Of a DNA stretch of 64,000 nt, positions 50,206 through 61,313 are shown in pieces. The notes under the pieces were generated by a model. It saw nothing but the letters and a program-made list of their open reading frames with translations, was not told the origin of the DNA and ran no database searches. Source of the DNA: Marinomonas flavescens (GTDB taxonomy: Bacteria > Pseudomonadota > Gammaproteobacteria > Pseudomonadales > Marinomonadaceae). Both the position numbers and the translations under genes were made by a program. The first letter of the stretch is position 1; each line of letters opens with the position of its first letter. Location: NCBI RefSeq assembly GCF_004352835.1, contig NZ_SJSB01000005.1, positions 124,001 through 188,000 on the forward strand, read 5' to 3'.

Positions 50206-51887
50206 CGGTATAACCAGGTGGAAGCAAGTGGTTGATCATTTTCTTTCAACTGCACTCGCAATTCAGCAACGTCTGCCTCTTGAGTATCAAATGTAACGAA
50301 AACTCTTAGGCCCTTAATATTAGGGTTTTGAACCACCCGAGTCTTAATGATACTGCCTTGGCTGATGCTCGCGTTCACAGCAACTTTACTTAAGTCACTA
50401 ACGGATAAATTACTATAATCGATCACAACCTCAGGATTGTTATTCGGTAGGCTGACAGTTCTTGCACTGCGTACTATATGCGGTTTGCCCGCTAATATAG
50501 GTGTGTCATTAGGCCAGGTCAGCTGGTAGGAGTAGGTATATGGAACGTCTTTTTTTAGACCATCTTTAGGTTCCCAATAAGCAACAATATTATCATTGCT
50601 TTTAGAGTTAGAGGGTATTTCTACCAGTTCAATATTGCCAGCGCCCCAATCGTTTAACGGTTTGATCCAACTGGATGGGCGATCTTGGTAATCGGCGTCC
50701 AAATCTTGGTAATCACTGAATTTATTATCACGTTGGATCAGTCCAAAGCCTTTTGGAGATGTATCAAGAAAAGCACTGATTTGTAGTGTTTTAGGATTGT
50801 TGAGAGGGCGCCACAATACCTCATCGCTGCCGGTCTGAATTTGTAGACCATCAGAATTGTGAAGTTCAGGTCGATAATTTGGACGATCTGAATGGTCTAA
50901 CGTCCCATCGTACATGAACATGGAATTAAGTGGGGCTAAGCCAACATGTTGAATGTCTACTCTTGGAAACAGTGTTGCTTGAACATCGACCCGTGTTGGT
51001 GACCCTGGGTAAATACCGAAGCGGAAAGCGCCGGTGACGCTTTTACTGTCTAACAGTGCATGCACCACAATGGCTTTTTGAGTAACGGATGGACGCTCGA
51101 TCCAAAAGTGTTTAAACCTTGGGAATTCTTCCCCTGTGGGTTGTGCAACATTGATAGCAAGACCGCGTGATGAAAGGCCATAAGTTTGCCCTTTCGAAAT
51201 CGCCCGAAAATAACTCGCACCTTGAAAAACAATAAATTCGTCATTCTGATCCGGTGCATTTAATGGATAATGCAGACGTAATCCAGCGTATTTTCCTGCT
51301 TTTGCAATGAGGTCATCAATTTTTTGTGTTGGTGTGGTGAACGACGAAGCAGACACTTCCAGAGGGAAGCCACGTCCATTTTCAACCACATCAATAGAGA
51401 CTAAATCTTTATATAAGTAGCCTGGGGCAAACAATTGTATGGAAAATGGGGTTGGCGTATTTCCCCAAACGGCCTTGTTTTGTTGAAAATCTATTTTTTG
51501 ATAGGTTGCAGCATCAAGATTAGTCAGTAACTCTGGTGCAACATCAGGGGCAATCATCGGTGATTTAGCGAGATTTCTTGCAATATTGACCACAGTTTGG
51601 GAAGAAAATGGATAATCTACCTTAGCGTCTTTCTCTGTATCGCTAACGGGTTTAGTATCCATTTCAGTCGAAGATGTAGGATCTTTCTTTTCTATTTTTT
51701 TTGTTGGCGTCGTCGAGTCTTCAGATGGTGCTTGTTTTGTACCTTGGTCTTGCGTTTCTTTAGATTGTGGGGTCACCACAAGGCTTTCTGATTTTGGGAT
51801 TGCCATGTCGCTTTCTGCTTGTGAAAACGCACTTAATAATAAAGAGGCAACAATGAAAAAGAATTTAATAGATGTCGAATTATGCAT
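50187..51887 (-). CDS. opgG: Glucans biosynthesis protein G
   Basis: A 566-residue periplasmic protein needed for branching or release of osmoregulated periplasmic glucans. A signal peptide (about 1-24) is followed by an unusual Thr/Lys/Glu/Ser-rich stretch (about 25-90), absent from E. coli OpgG of about 511 residues. The MdoG beta-sandwich then starts near VNIARNLAKSPMIAPD. Later markers are YFRAISKGQTYGLSSRGLA and EFPRFKHFWIERP. It is the first gene of opgGH. Confidence 0.94.
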   Translation of the reverse strand: MHNSTSIKFFFIVASLLLSAFSQAESDMAIPKSESLVVTPQSKETQDQGTKQAPSEDSTTPTKKIEKKDPTSSTEMDTKPVSDTEKDAKVDYPFSSQTVVNIARNLAKSPMIAPDVAPELLTNLDAATYQKIDFQQNKAVWGNTPTPFSIQLFAPGYLYKDLVSIDVVENGRGFPLEVSASSFTTPTQKIDDLIAKAGKYAGLRLHYPLNAPDQNDEFIVFQGASYFRAISKGQTYGLSSRGLAINVAQPTGEEFPRFKHFWIERPSVTQKAIVVHALLDSKSVTGAFRFGIYPGSPTRVDVQATLFPRVDIQHVGLAPLNSMFMYDGTLDHSDRPNYRPELHNSDGLQIQTGSDEVLWRPLNNPKTLQISAFLDTSPKGFGLIQRDNKFSDYQDLDADYQDRPSSWIKPLNDWGAGNIELVEIPSNSKSNDNIVAYWEPKDGLKKDVPYTYSYQLTWPNDTPILAGKPHIVRSARTVSLPNNNPEVVIDYSNLSVSDLSKVAVNASISQGSIIKTRVVQNPNIKGLRVFVTFDTQEADVAELRVQLKENDQPLASTWLYRWLKQK

Positions 51888-52333
51888 AGTAAAAAAAATG
51901 AGCTCTAAATAAATAGGCAGAACTGAGTATAAACATGGTTCTGAATATTGTGTTTTTTATGAGCCGCTGACTCCTTGAGAATCTCTTTTAATATAAAGCC
52001 TTATGATAAAGCTTTAATAATTTCATAGTGAGTTTTTGGCGTCCGAGAATTGAAAAGATTTTGTGAGTCTGTTTCCTTTTTTTATTGGGAAAGTGCAAGG
52101 CGCATCCTTTTTTTTAGGCTAATTTACTTTGTGAGAAAAATGAACCTATTTGTGAGTAAAGCATCAAAAAAGTCAAAATAAAGTGTGAACATCTTTACTC
52201 ATGGGGAAAGTACCAGTGAGAGAAGGCGGTATGCTTTACGTGAGATGTGCATTTTAGCCTATCTTTCGTGATTTGATGTCATTTTTATGTGTGACATACA
52301 CTACTTTAAACGTGTTTTATTTTCAGGAAGGCT
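51888..52333. other. 446-bp divergent promoter region, opgG/pqiA
   Basis: This AT-rich region separates the divergent opgGH and pqiABC units and must carry both promoters. I could not place either with confidence. AGGAAGG lies 3 bp before the pqiA ATG. No reading frame, RNA gene or strong repeat is evident. Confidence 0.55.
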
Positions 52334-53596
52334 ATGAGTCACTCGGAATTTAATGAATATGCCACTGTTTGTGATGAATGCGATTTGGTGAATGAGGTTC
52401 CCTTAATGGAACCCGGTGAGAGTCTTTCTTGTTCACGGTGTGACCACCTATTGGTGAGTTTACCGAAGAAAAGGCGCGAGAAAATATTGGTTTATAGTGG
52501 CTCCGGATTATTGATGTTGGCGTTGGCGCTGAGCTTTCCTTTTCTGAGCTTTTCTACCACCGGCATTGGGCGCACCGTGACCTTTTGGCAAAGTCTATCT
52601 GTGTTATTGAATAAGCAATTTACCTTCTTGGGCGCCTTATTGATTTTTGTGCTTTTGGTTCTGCCTATGTGTTATTTGCTTAGTGCGGCGCTATTAACTT
52701 GGCTTATCAATAAGAGAAGAAACAGAGTACTACAGCGATTATTTTTGCGCACCATGACGGTGATTCAACCTTGGTTAATGGTAGATGTATTTTTAGTCGG
52801 TGTGCTGGTGGCGTTAGTGAAAATGCAAAGTATGGCAGACATTGGCTTTGGTTTATCGTTCTGGGCATTTTGTAGTTATGTGTTATGCCTGTTAAAAACC
52901 GTTTCCTTGGTAAATCGCCGTTGGCTCTGGAATCAAGTGGCGGGTGCGGCTAAATGTCCTCCTTTAATGGCAGGCTCCGCACGCGCTCAAGGACTGGTTG
53001 GTTGCCATTTTTGTGGTGCTGTGGTGGCGGAAGAGCATGGCCACTGTGGGCGTTGTGGGCACACTACTCACAGTCGAAAACCAGCTAGTATTCAAATGAC
53101 GGTCGCGTTACTTGTTGCGGCGTTATTGATGTATGTTCCCGCGAACCTATTACCGATTATGAATACCACCTTCTTTGGTGTCAGTGAGCCGTCGACCATA
53201 ATAGGAGGGGTGTTTCAGCTTTGGGGAATGGGCTCTTATCCTATTGCGATTATCATTCTCTTGGCGAGCGTGTTTATTCCCATTGCCAAAATACTGTCGT
53301 TAAGCTGGTTATGTTGGCAGCTGCATTTTTCTTCTCATCATTCCACAACACAGAAGTTAAAACTGTACCGTATGACAGAATGTGTGGGACGCTGGTCGAT
53401 GATTGATATATTCGTGGTTGCAACATTAACCGGATTGGTGCAGATGGGAGGGTTGATGTCGGTGGTGCCCGGAGCGGCGGCTTTGTCATTTGCTGGTGTG
53501 GTAATTTTAACCATGTTAGCCGCTATGTCTTATGACTCACGGCTGTTATGGGATCAAGAAGAAGCGTTGCTTGCGGGCAAAAATAGTGAAAGGTGA
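52334..53596 (+). CDS. pqiA: Intermembrane transport protein PqiA
   Basis: A 420-residue inner-membrane protein with two PqiA modules. Each begins with a zinc ribbon: CDECDLVNEVPLM...CSRCDHLL at about 14-41, and CHFCGAVVAEEHGHCGRCGH at about 222-241. Each ribbon is followed by about four helices. It works with PqiB and PqiC in lipid transport between the membranes and in resistance to envelope stress. Confidence 0.94.
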   Translation: MSHSEFNEYATVCDECDLVNEVPLMEPGESLSCSRCDHLLVSLPKKRREKILVYSGSGLLMLALALSFPFLSFSTTGIGRTVTFWQSLSVLLNKQFTFLGALLIFVLLVLPMCYLLSAALLTWLINKRRNRVLQRLFLRTMTVIQPWLMVDVFLVGVLVALVKMQSMADIGFGLSFWAFCSYVLCLLKTVSLVNRRWLWNQVAGAAKCPPLMAGSARAQGLVGCHFCGAVVAEEHGHCGRCGHTTHSRKPASIQMTVALLVAALLMYVPANLLPIMNTTFFGVSEPSTIIGGVFQLWGMGSYPIAIIILLASVFIPIAKILSLSWLCWQLHFSSHHSTTQKLKLYRMTECVGRWSMIDIFVVATLTGLVQMGGLMSVVPGAAALSFAGVVILTMLAAMSYDSRLLWDQEEALLAGKNSER

Positions 53597-53648
53597 GATG
53601 AATACTAATGGTGAAGCCGGTGTTATTAATGAATAAGGGGAATCAACC

Positions 53649-55292
53649 TTGAGTGAGTTACAAGAGAACAGCCAATCGATACGCAAGGTACGCTTTAATT
53701 CGATTTGGCTTGTTCCTTTATTAGCCCTAATCGTGGCAGGTTGGATGGTGTATCAAAATTGGTCCAGCGAAGGCCCAGAAATTACCTTGATAGCCTCTAA
53801 TGCAGAAGGGTTAGAAGCTGGCAAAACCAAGATCAAAGCGCGTAATGTTGATATTGGTACCGTGACTCGTATTCACCTTAGTCCAGACTACAATACGGCC
53901 ATTATTACCGTTCGGATGGACAAAGATACCGATAATATGCTGCACCAAGACGCCAAGTTTTGGGTGGTTAAACCGCGTGTAGGAAAGGAAGGCATCAGTG
54001 GTTTAGGTACCTTGTTATCGGGAGCTTATATTGACATGGAGCCGGGCGAAAAGGGGGAAATCGCCTCTAAATTTAATGTTCTTGAGCAAGCGCCCTTGTC
54101 AACCACGGAGGACAAAGGGGTTCGATTGATGCTCGACAGCAAGGGCAGTTCAAAATTGGATGTGGGGACTGTGGTTCACTTTCGCGGTTACGATGTGGGG
54201 TATGTTGAAAAAGTCGGATTTGATACCGCTGCAGGGGCGATCACCTATCAGGTGTTTATCAAGGCGCCATATGATGCTTTGGTAAATAGCTCGGTTAAGT
54301 TTTGGCTGACTCCGGGTATTGCCTTAACAAGCTCAGCACGAGGGGTAGAGTTGCGAGTGGATTCCTTGGAAACCTTATTATCTGGTGGTATCAGTTTTGG
54401 CTTGGTACATGATCAAAAGGCCGGGAAAGAGATTGAAGACCTTACGCAATTTCATTTGTATGCCTCTAAAGAAGACGCAGAAAATCAGTTTTACAATCAG
54501 TTTATTGATTATGTCTTTTTGTTCGATTCAGACATCAGTGGCTTAACCGCTGGTGCTCCTCTGGAATTTCGAGGTGTTCGTATCGGCACGGTTGAGCAAG
54601 TACCCTTTACCGGTCTCTCGATGGTGGGGTTAACCTCGCTCAAACAATCGGCGATTCCTGTATTGGCTCGCATTGAACCTCAGCGTTTGAATAATGGGGA
54701 CAAAGACCTGACGTTACAAGAATGGAAAGCCTTGTTTAAAGATCGAATTGAAAGTGGCTTTAGAGCGACGCTTAAAACTCGCAACTTTTTAACAGGCGCT
54801 AAGGCGATTAATATCGATTTTTACCCTAATTCTAAGAACGAGAAGCCACAAAAAGTGGTGGGTATAGACGTCTTTCCTGTGACCAATACAGGCTTCTCAA
54901 GCATCGAAAAGAAAGTGACTGAGATACTGGATAAATTGGCGCAAGCACCAGTCAATGAAAGCTTGCAAAGTATTACCGATGCCATGAGTAACGCCAATGA
55001 TACCTTGGCTTCTATGAAGGCAACGTCTGAAAATGTAGATCAGTTAATTAATCAGCCTGAAGTACAAAAGTTACCCGATGAGGTGCTATCGATAATGGAT
55101 AAACTGTCTCGCATTCTAGAAGCCTATCAAACCAATGGCGAAATAGGCTTGCCGCTAAAAGACAATCTTAAGGCCTTGGAAAAATCGTTGAATGAACTTC
55201 AGCCGCTATTAAGAGGTCTGCGAAATAATCCGAATTCATTAATATTTGATAAAAAAATGCAGCCAGATATACAACCTAAAGCCGCACAGTAA
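53649..55292 (+). CDS. pqiB: Intermembrane transport protein PqiB
   Basis: A 547-residue protein with one N-terminal membrane anchor (about 20-38, SIWLVPLLALIVAGWMVY) and three tandem MCE domains (starting near 45, 160 and 285). A long helical C-terminus follows; in E. coli PqiB such a region forms a needle-like channel across the periplasm. The TTG start at 53649 is set by AAGGGG 8 bp upstream. It is the second gene of pqiABC. Confidence 0.94.
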   Translation: MSELQENSQSIRKVRFNSIWLVPLLALIVAGWMVYQNWSSEGPEITLIASNAEGLEAGKTKIKARNVDIGTVTRIHLSPDYNTAIITVRMDKDTDNMLHQDAKFWVVKPRVGKEGISGLGTLLSGAYIDMEPGEKGEIASKFNVLEQAPLSTTEDKGVRLMLDSKGSSKLDVGTVVHFRGYDVGYVEKVGFDTAAGAITYQVFIKAPYDALVNSSVKFWLTPGIALTSSARGVELRVDSLETLLSGGISFGLVHDQKAGKEIEDLTQFHLYASKEDAENQFYNQFIDYVFLFDSDISGLTAGAPLEFRGVRIGTVEQVPFTGLSMVGLTSLKQSAIPVLARIEPQRLNNGDKDLTLQEWKALFKDRIESGFRATLKTRNFLTGAKAINIDFYPNSKNEKPQKVVGIDVFPVTNTGFSSIEKKVTEILDKLAQAPVNESLQSITDAMSNANDTLASMKATSENVDQLINQPEVQKLPDEVLSIMDKLSRILEAYQTNGEIGLPLKDNLKALEKSLNELQPLLRGLRNNPNSLIFDKKMQPDIQPKAAQ

Positions 55293-55307
55293 ATAAAGGA
55301 AACTAGA

Positions 55308-55901
55308 ATGAAAGGTAACTACTTATCGGCCCTAATGATTGTTTTTATCTCTGCTCTGCTAGCTGGCTGTGCCACTACAGAGGTGACGAGCAATGAATAC
55401 TTGTTGATGGATAACACACCTAAAATAGTGATTAGTGACCCTAAAACACAGGTTAATATTCAACTCATGCCGATACAGGTAGCGGATTATTTGGCAGGCA
55501 GTGAGATTGTTTTGTTGTCTAAACAAGGCATGGTGTATCGGTCTCAGCAAAACTTGTGGGCTGAGCCATTGTCAGCGCAATTAAATCGATTAACGATGCA
55601 GGGCTTGATTCAGCGTTTACCCGATACAAACTGGTATAAAGGGCACAATACTCAGGTGGCGAATTTGCTTAAATTAAGCGTCGAAGTGGATGCGTTTTAT
55701 GGGGATTTAGAAGGGCAGGTGCACGTTTCAGGGCGTTGGACATTACTTTCAGACTCCGGAAAAATACTTCGCTCTAAGGCGTTTATGGTCACTGAAAAAT
55801 TGAACGAAAATGGCTATCCCGCTTTGGTGCAAACCTTGGCGTCTACATGGTTCCAACAAGTGATGAACCCAATGGCAAAAAGCATTACAGACGCGCTTTA
55901 A
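55308..55901 (+). CDS. pqiC: PqiC-like outer-membrane lipoprotein
   Basis: A 197-residue lipoprotein with lipobox LAGC at about residue 21 and the DUF330/ABC-type transport auxiliary fold (YLLMDNTPKIVISD, then VADYLAGSEIVLLSKQGMVYRSQQ). It starts 15 bp after pqiB and should complete the PqiABC system on the outer membrane's inner face. Confidence 0.92.
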   Translation: MKGNYLSALMIVFISALLAGCATTEVTSNEYLLMDNTPKIVISDPKTQVNIQLMPIQVADYLAGSEIVLLSKQGMVYRSQQNLWAEPLSAQLNRLTMQGLIQRLPDTNWYKGHNTQVANLLKLSVEVDAFYGDLEGQVHVSGRWTLLSDSGKILRSKAFMVTEKLNENGYPALVQTLASTWFQQVMNPMAKSITDAL

Positions 55902-55971
55902 TACTCATTTCTTATCGAGATTCTGAAGAGGGGCATTTGATGATGTTTAGCCCCGCAGAATGTCCCGCTAA

Positions 55972-56430
55972 GTGCTTTATGATCCAGTTTTAGATGATTG
56001 GATTGAGGCCAGTTTAGGAAGGGGCTGTTGGTATGGAAAACCGAATCAGACATCTAGACAAATACCCTTGTCAGATAAGGAAAAAGAACCTCGCCTTGTT
56101 GGTGTAATGTCACCGTTTCTTTTTCAGAAAACGTATCAAGAGCCAGTAGTCTTGTTGCAAGTGAGTTATGCTCGCACTAATTCATTACGGTGTTGCTGCC
56201 ATGAATACCGATCATTAGTGCAAGGGAGTTATGATTTCTTTGTCAGCCCTAAACCTAAAGTTTGGGATCATGCTGCGGGTATTTTGGCCTATCAAGAAGC
56301 GGGCGGTTTTGTGAAAATGTTGACTGGAGAAGATTATCAGGCGTCAGTCCGAACAGGCACTATTATAGCGGCCAGAACTGAGAGTATATTGGCTAGAATT
56401 ACGAATGATTTTAAGGCTATTTTGATCTGA
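55972..56430 (+). pseudogene. Inositol-monophosphatase-like gene, 5'-truncated remnant
   Basis: A 152-codon frame that aligns only with the C-terminal half of the inositol monophosphatase superfamily. It begins at YDPVLDDWIEASLGRG and contains the late metal-binding motif KVWDHAAGILAYQEAGGFV. The N-terminal catalytic part (the E and DPxDGT motifs) is missing, and a TAA stop lies directly before the first GTG. No clear upstream remnant was found in the other frames. It is probably a decayed gene, with no good ribosome site. Confidence 0.75.
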
Positions 56431-56493
56431 TGATTTTATGCACGCACCAGTTAATATTCAATTTGGCCAACAGTAGCACGAAAAACGTCCCTT

Positions 56494-56518
56494 AAAAAAA
56501 GGGCATCACGTGCCCTTT
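56494..56518 (-). terminator. Terminator after dihydropyrimidinase gene
   Basis: An 8-bp stem (AAAGGGCA with TGCCCTTT) with a 5-nt loop. On the minus strand it ends in TTTTTTT, 32 bp after the dihydropyrimidinase stop. Confidence 0.85.
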
Positions 56519-56549
56519 GTTACTTTTAATATAGATAGTTTTAAAGCGG

Positions 56550-58148
<1,599 letters not shown>

Positions 58149-59633
58149 TTAAGACGGCATGGCTTGCGTTTGATTAGCTGACGATGCCAGTATTTTGGCC
58201 AAAACGAAATAGACAATGGCGCCAGTAAAAGCACCCGTGAACCAGCCGTATCGATAAAACCAATTAATGCTTGGAACACTTAGCGCAGCAATAGTAATCA
58301 CTACTGGTACGGCAAAGGCGAGCAAGCCAGCATAGTTAAAAGCAGGATAAATACCATTCGGCGTATACAGAGCGACCAAATCAAGGTTTTGACGCTTAAT
58401 TAAGAAGTAATCGACGATCATGATTCCTGCGATAGGGCCTAGTAAGCTTGAGTAACCTAATAGCCAATTAGAGTACATACTTTCAACACTCACATCGGAT
58501 TCGATCCAGCCCATTTTTTTCAATAATTCCCAGCTCATTAATAGAATACCAACCAAGCCAGTCAATAACGCACCGCGGGTATGATTAATAAGTTTCGGTG
58601 CAATGTTTTGGAAATCGTTCGTTGGAGAGACAACGTTGGCTGCAATGTTTGTAGACAGTGTAGCGATAATGATTAAGACCATCGCGATCGCAACTAAAAA
58701 TGGGCTGTTGATTTTACCAATTAATGAAATAGGATCAGAAATGGTTTCGCCTACTAATGTTGACGAGGCCGCGGTCAGTACAACACCCAATGCTGCAAAG
58801 AAGAACATGGTGATCGGTAAGCCAATAATTTGACCAAGTACTTGGTCCTTTTGTGATTTTGCATAACGGCTAAAGTCGGGAATGTTAAGGGACAAGGTTG
58901 CCCAAAAACCAACCATGGCGGTTAAACCACCAAAAAAGTAGCCCCAAAAGCCAGCGTCTTCAGGGCGATTAGCAGGGGTTGCTAAAATTTCGGTAAAGGA
59001 GACCTTGCCTCCTGCCCAAATCATCAAGCCAATACTAACAACCAACAATAACGGTGCAGAAAGTGTCTCTAGCCATTTGATTGACTCTGATCCACGTACA
59101 ACCACAACCATTTGCAGTGCCCAAAATAGAAAGAAGCCAATGACTTCACCAACGCCACCTAAACTTGCCCAGCTTGAAGATATCGCCGATAAAAACAAGT
59201 GAATGGCTAGGCCACCAAACATGGTTTGAATGCCGAACCAGCCACACGCAACAAAACCACGAATTAAACAAGGAATATTAGACCCTACTATGCCGAATGA
59301 GGAGCGTAATAAAACAGGGAAAGGGATGCCGTATTTTGTGCCCGGATAGGCGTTTAATGTGAGGGGAACAAGCAAGATAATGTTGGCAATTAGAATGGTA
59401 AGCAAAGCTTCCATAACCGATAAACCAAAGTAGGATGTTAACACGCCACCCAGCGTATAAGAGGGTACGCAAATCGCCATACCTACCCATAACGCGGTGA
59501 CATTCCACTTGTTCCAAGTGCGATCTTTAATCTTGGTTGGCGCTAAATCGTCATTGTATGCCGAACTTTCTCTGAGGTCTTTATCGACCTCGAGCTCGAA
59601 AAACTCACCTTGCTGAATGGACTTGCTTGTCAT
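58149..59633 (-). CDS. NCS1-family nucleobase:cation symporter
   Basis: A 494-residue inner-membrane permease with about twelve helices. Family signatures are VGMAICVPSYTLGGVLTS (helix 1), GSNIPCLIRGFVACGWFGIQTMFGG (broken helix 3, split around the substrate site) and PDFSRYAKSQKD. NCS1 members import uracil, cytosine, allantoin or hydantoins. The setting between a dihydropyrimidinase and a carbamoyl amidase points to uracil, thymine or hydantoin. Confidence 0.92.
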   Translation of the reverse strand: MTSKSIQQGEFFELEVDKDLRESSAYNDDLAPTKIKDRTWNKWNVTALWVGMAICVPSYTLGGVLTSYFGLSVMEALLTILIANIILLVPLTLNAYPGTKYGIPFPVLLRSSFGIVGSNIPCLIRGFVACGWFGIQTMFGGLAIHLFLSAISSSWASLGGVGEVIGFFLFWALQMVVVVRGSESIKWLETLSAPLLLVVSIGLMIWAGGKVSFTEILATPANRPEDAGFWGYFFGGLTAMVGFWATLSLNIPDFSRYAKSQKDQVLGQIIGLPITMFFFAALGVVLTAASSTLVGETISDPISLIGKINSPFLVAIAMVLIIIATLSTNIAANVVSPTNDFQNIAPKLINHTRGALLTGLVGILLMSWELLKKMGWIESDVSVESMYSNWLLGYSSLLGPIAGIMIVDYFLIKRQNLDLVALYTPNGIYPAFNYAGLLAFAVPVVITIAALSVPSINWFYRYGWFTGAFTGAIVYFVLAKILASSANQTQAMPS

Positions 59634-59739
59634 GTTGCCACCTCTTCGATTTTTTTGATTATGAGTGTTTATTTAGTGTGTATAGCGATGTTCCATTTGA
59701 GTAACATAATTATTAAGTGCTCTTATGTATCTTCTTACT

Positions 59740-60981
59740 TTATTCGTGTTCTTTGGCGATACGTTCACTGGCTTCAAGCATGGAGTGCAGCAGTACGTTG
59801 GCGCCTGCGCCACATTCTTCTGGAGAGCTATATTCTGCTTCGTTATGACTGATCCCATTAAGGCAGGGTGTAAAAATCATGCCAGTGGGTACCAAGTCGG
59901 CCATGTAGCAGGCGTCATGTCCTGCGCCAGCGTAGATATCCATATTGCTGTAGCCTAATTTCTCTGTGGCGGACTTAACATCGTCAGACGCATTAAATTC
60001 TACGGGAGCAAAATACCAAAAAGGGTCGATATTAACGTCTAGTTCGTGCTCACTGGCTATCTTCTTACAAAAAGCGAGTAGCTCTTCATGCATGGTCAAC
60101 AATACGCTGGGAACTGGATTACGTAGATCGGCACTGAATTTCACATTACCGGGAATGGTGTTACGAGAATTTGGCCAGACTTGCATAAAGCCGACAGTAC
60201 CCAGACCGTTTTCATGGCGGTTTGCAATGGCTTGCATTTCAGTCACAATCGCGGCGGCGGCTAACATGGCATCTTTACGCAAATGCATAGGGGTGGTGCC
60301 TGAATGAGAAGGGCGGCCGACAACTTCGATGTTATACCACCGAATACCTTGTCCTAGTCTTACGATGCCAATGGATTTTTTTTCATCCTCTAGGATTGGA
60401 CCTTGTTCAATATGAGCCTCAAAGAATGCGCCCATATGGCGACTACCTAGTTCCATCTCACCTAAATAGCCAATACGCTCTAGTTCATCACCGAGTCGAA
60501 TGCCATTGACGTCGGTTTTATTTAACTCTGTCTCTAGGTCAAAACGGCCAACATAGGTACCAGAACCTTGCATAGCAGGCTGAAAGCGGGAGCCTTCTTC
60601 ATTTGTCCAAACAGAGAACTCCATTGCCGTTGGTGTTTCGATGTTGTTTTCATGGAGTGTGCGAAGTACTTCTACGCCGGAAAGTACGCCAAAAACACCG
60701 TCAAACTTGCCACCGGTAGGCTGGGTATCAAGGTGGCTACCGGTACCTACGGCTGGTAGATTGTTATTTTTCCCTGGTCGGCGAGCAAAGATATTTCCTA
60801 TTTTATCGACTTCAATTTCGCAACCGCAAGCCTTACACCAAGAGACGAAAAGGTCACGAGATTGCTTGTCTAAATCGGTCCCAGCAAGGCGATTACAACC
60901 ACCCTTTTCTGTACCACCAATTTCACCCATTTCCATAAGGGTGTCCCAAAGACGCTTTTCGTTAATACGAAGATCTTGCAT
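59740..60981 (-). CDS. Zn-dependent carbamoyl-amidase (beta-ureidopropionase type)
   Basis: A 413-residue M20-family amidase of the hydantoinase/carbamoylase group. Metal and catalytic residues are visible: H83 and D94 in GSHLDTQPTGGKFDG, the Glu pair in WTNEEGSRF (about 128-129), H190 in EAHIEQG, and a late His in NGISHNEAEYS. It removes carbamoyl from N-carbamoyl-beta-alanine (giving beta-alanine, CO2 and NH3) or an N-carbamoyl amino acid; allantoate is an alternative. It is the first gene of the minus-strand pyrimidine unit, with a RutR-like site upstream. Confidence 0.92.
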   Translation of the reverse strand: MQDLRINEKRLWDTLMEMGEIGGTEKGGCNRLAGTDLDKQSRDLFVSWCKACGCEIEVDKIGNIFARRPGKNNNLPAVGTGSHLDTQPTGGKFDGVFGVLSGVEVLRTLHENNIETPTAMEFSVWTNEEGSRFQPAMQGSGTYVGRFDLETELNKTDVNGIRLGDELERIGYLGEMELGSRHMGAFFEAHIEQGPILEDEKKSIGIVRLGQGIRWYNIEVVGRPSHSGTTPMHLRKDAMLAAAAIVTEMQAIANRHENGLGTVGFMQVWPNSRNTIPGNVKFSADLRNPVPSVLLTMHEELLAFCKKIASEHELDVNIDPFWYFAPVEFNASDDVKSATEKLGYSNMDIYAGAGHDACYMADLVPTGMIFTPCLNGISHNEAEYSSPEECGAGANVLLHSMLEASERIAKEHE

Positions 60982-61313
60982 AGTGTTCTCCTAGATAACT
61001 TAATATTTATTCAGTATTTTTTACCAAAAGGTAAAAAAATTACCAAAACGAAGTGAATCACATATTCATTTCGTTAGAAGAGAGAATATAATGGTTCAAC
61101 GTAAATTCATGATGGTTAAGTGTTTTTTATTGAACTTTACAGAAAGCAATTAGCAGGCCAACTTTTATTATTAATCATTTAGTTGGTGAATTAATTAGAA
61201 TTTTAATTAACAGGCTAATTTTAAGTGATTTTCGATGCTACTTTAAAGGTAGAATTAAGTAAATAAAATATCGTGGGTATTTTTTAGTATTATAAAATAA
61301 GGAAGGGCGAATT
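60982..61313. other. 332-bp divergent regulatory region
   Basis: This AT-rich region lies between the amidase gene and the divergent TetR-family gene. It contains the palindrome at 61017-61038, a partial repeat of its half-site (TTACCAAAA at 61040-61048), and an inverted AT repeat (TTAATTA at 61191-61197, TAATTAA at 61204-61210). No gene is seen. Confidence 0.7.
61017..61038. promoter_or_regulatory. Predicted RutR-like operator, amidase promoter
   Basis: Inverted repeat with 9-bp perfect arms (TTTTTTACC and GGTAAAAAA) around AAAA, centred about 46 bp before the amidase start. Its core ACCA-AA-AGGT is one base off the ACCAnnTGGT core of the E. coli RutR box (TTGACCAnnTGGTCAA, from established work). 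On the minus strand it overlaps a possible TTGGTA/17 bp/TAAAAA promoter, which fits repression. Confidence 0.7.
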
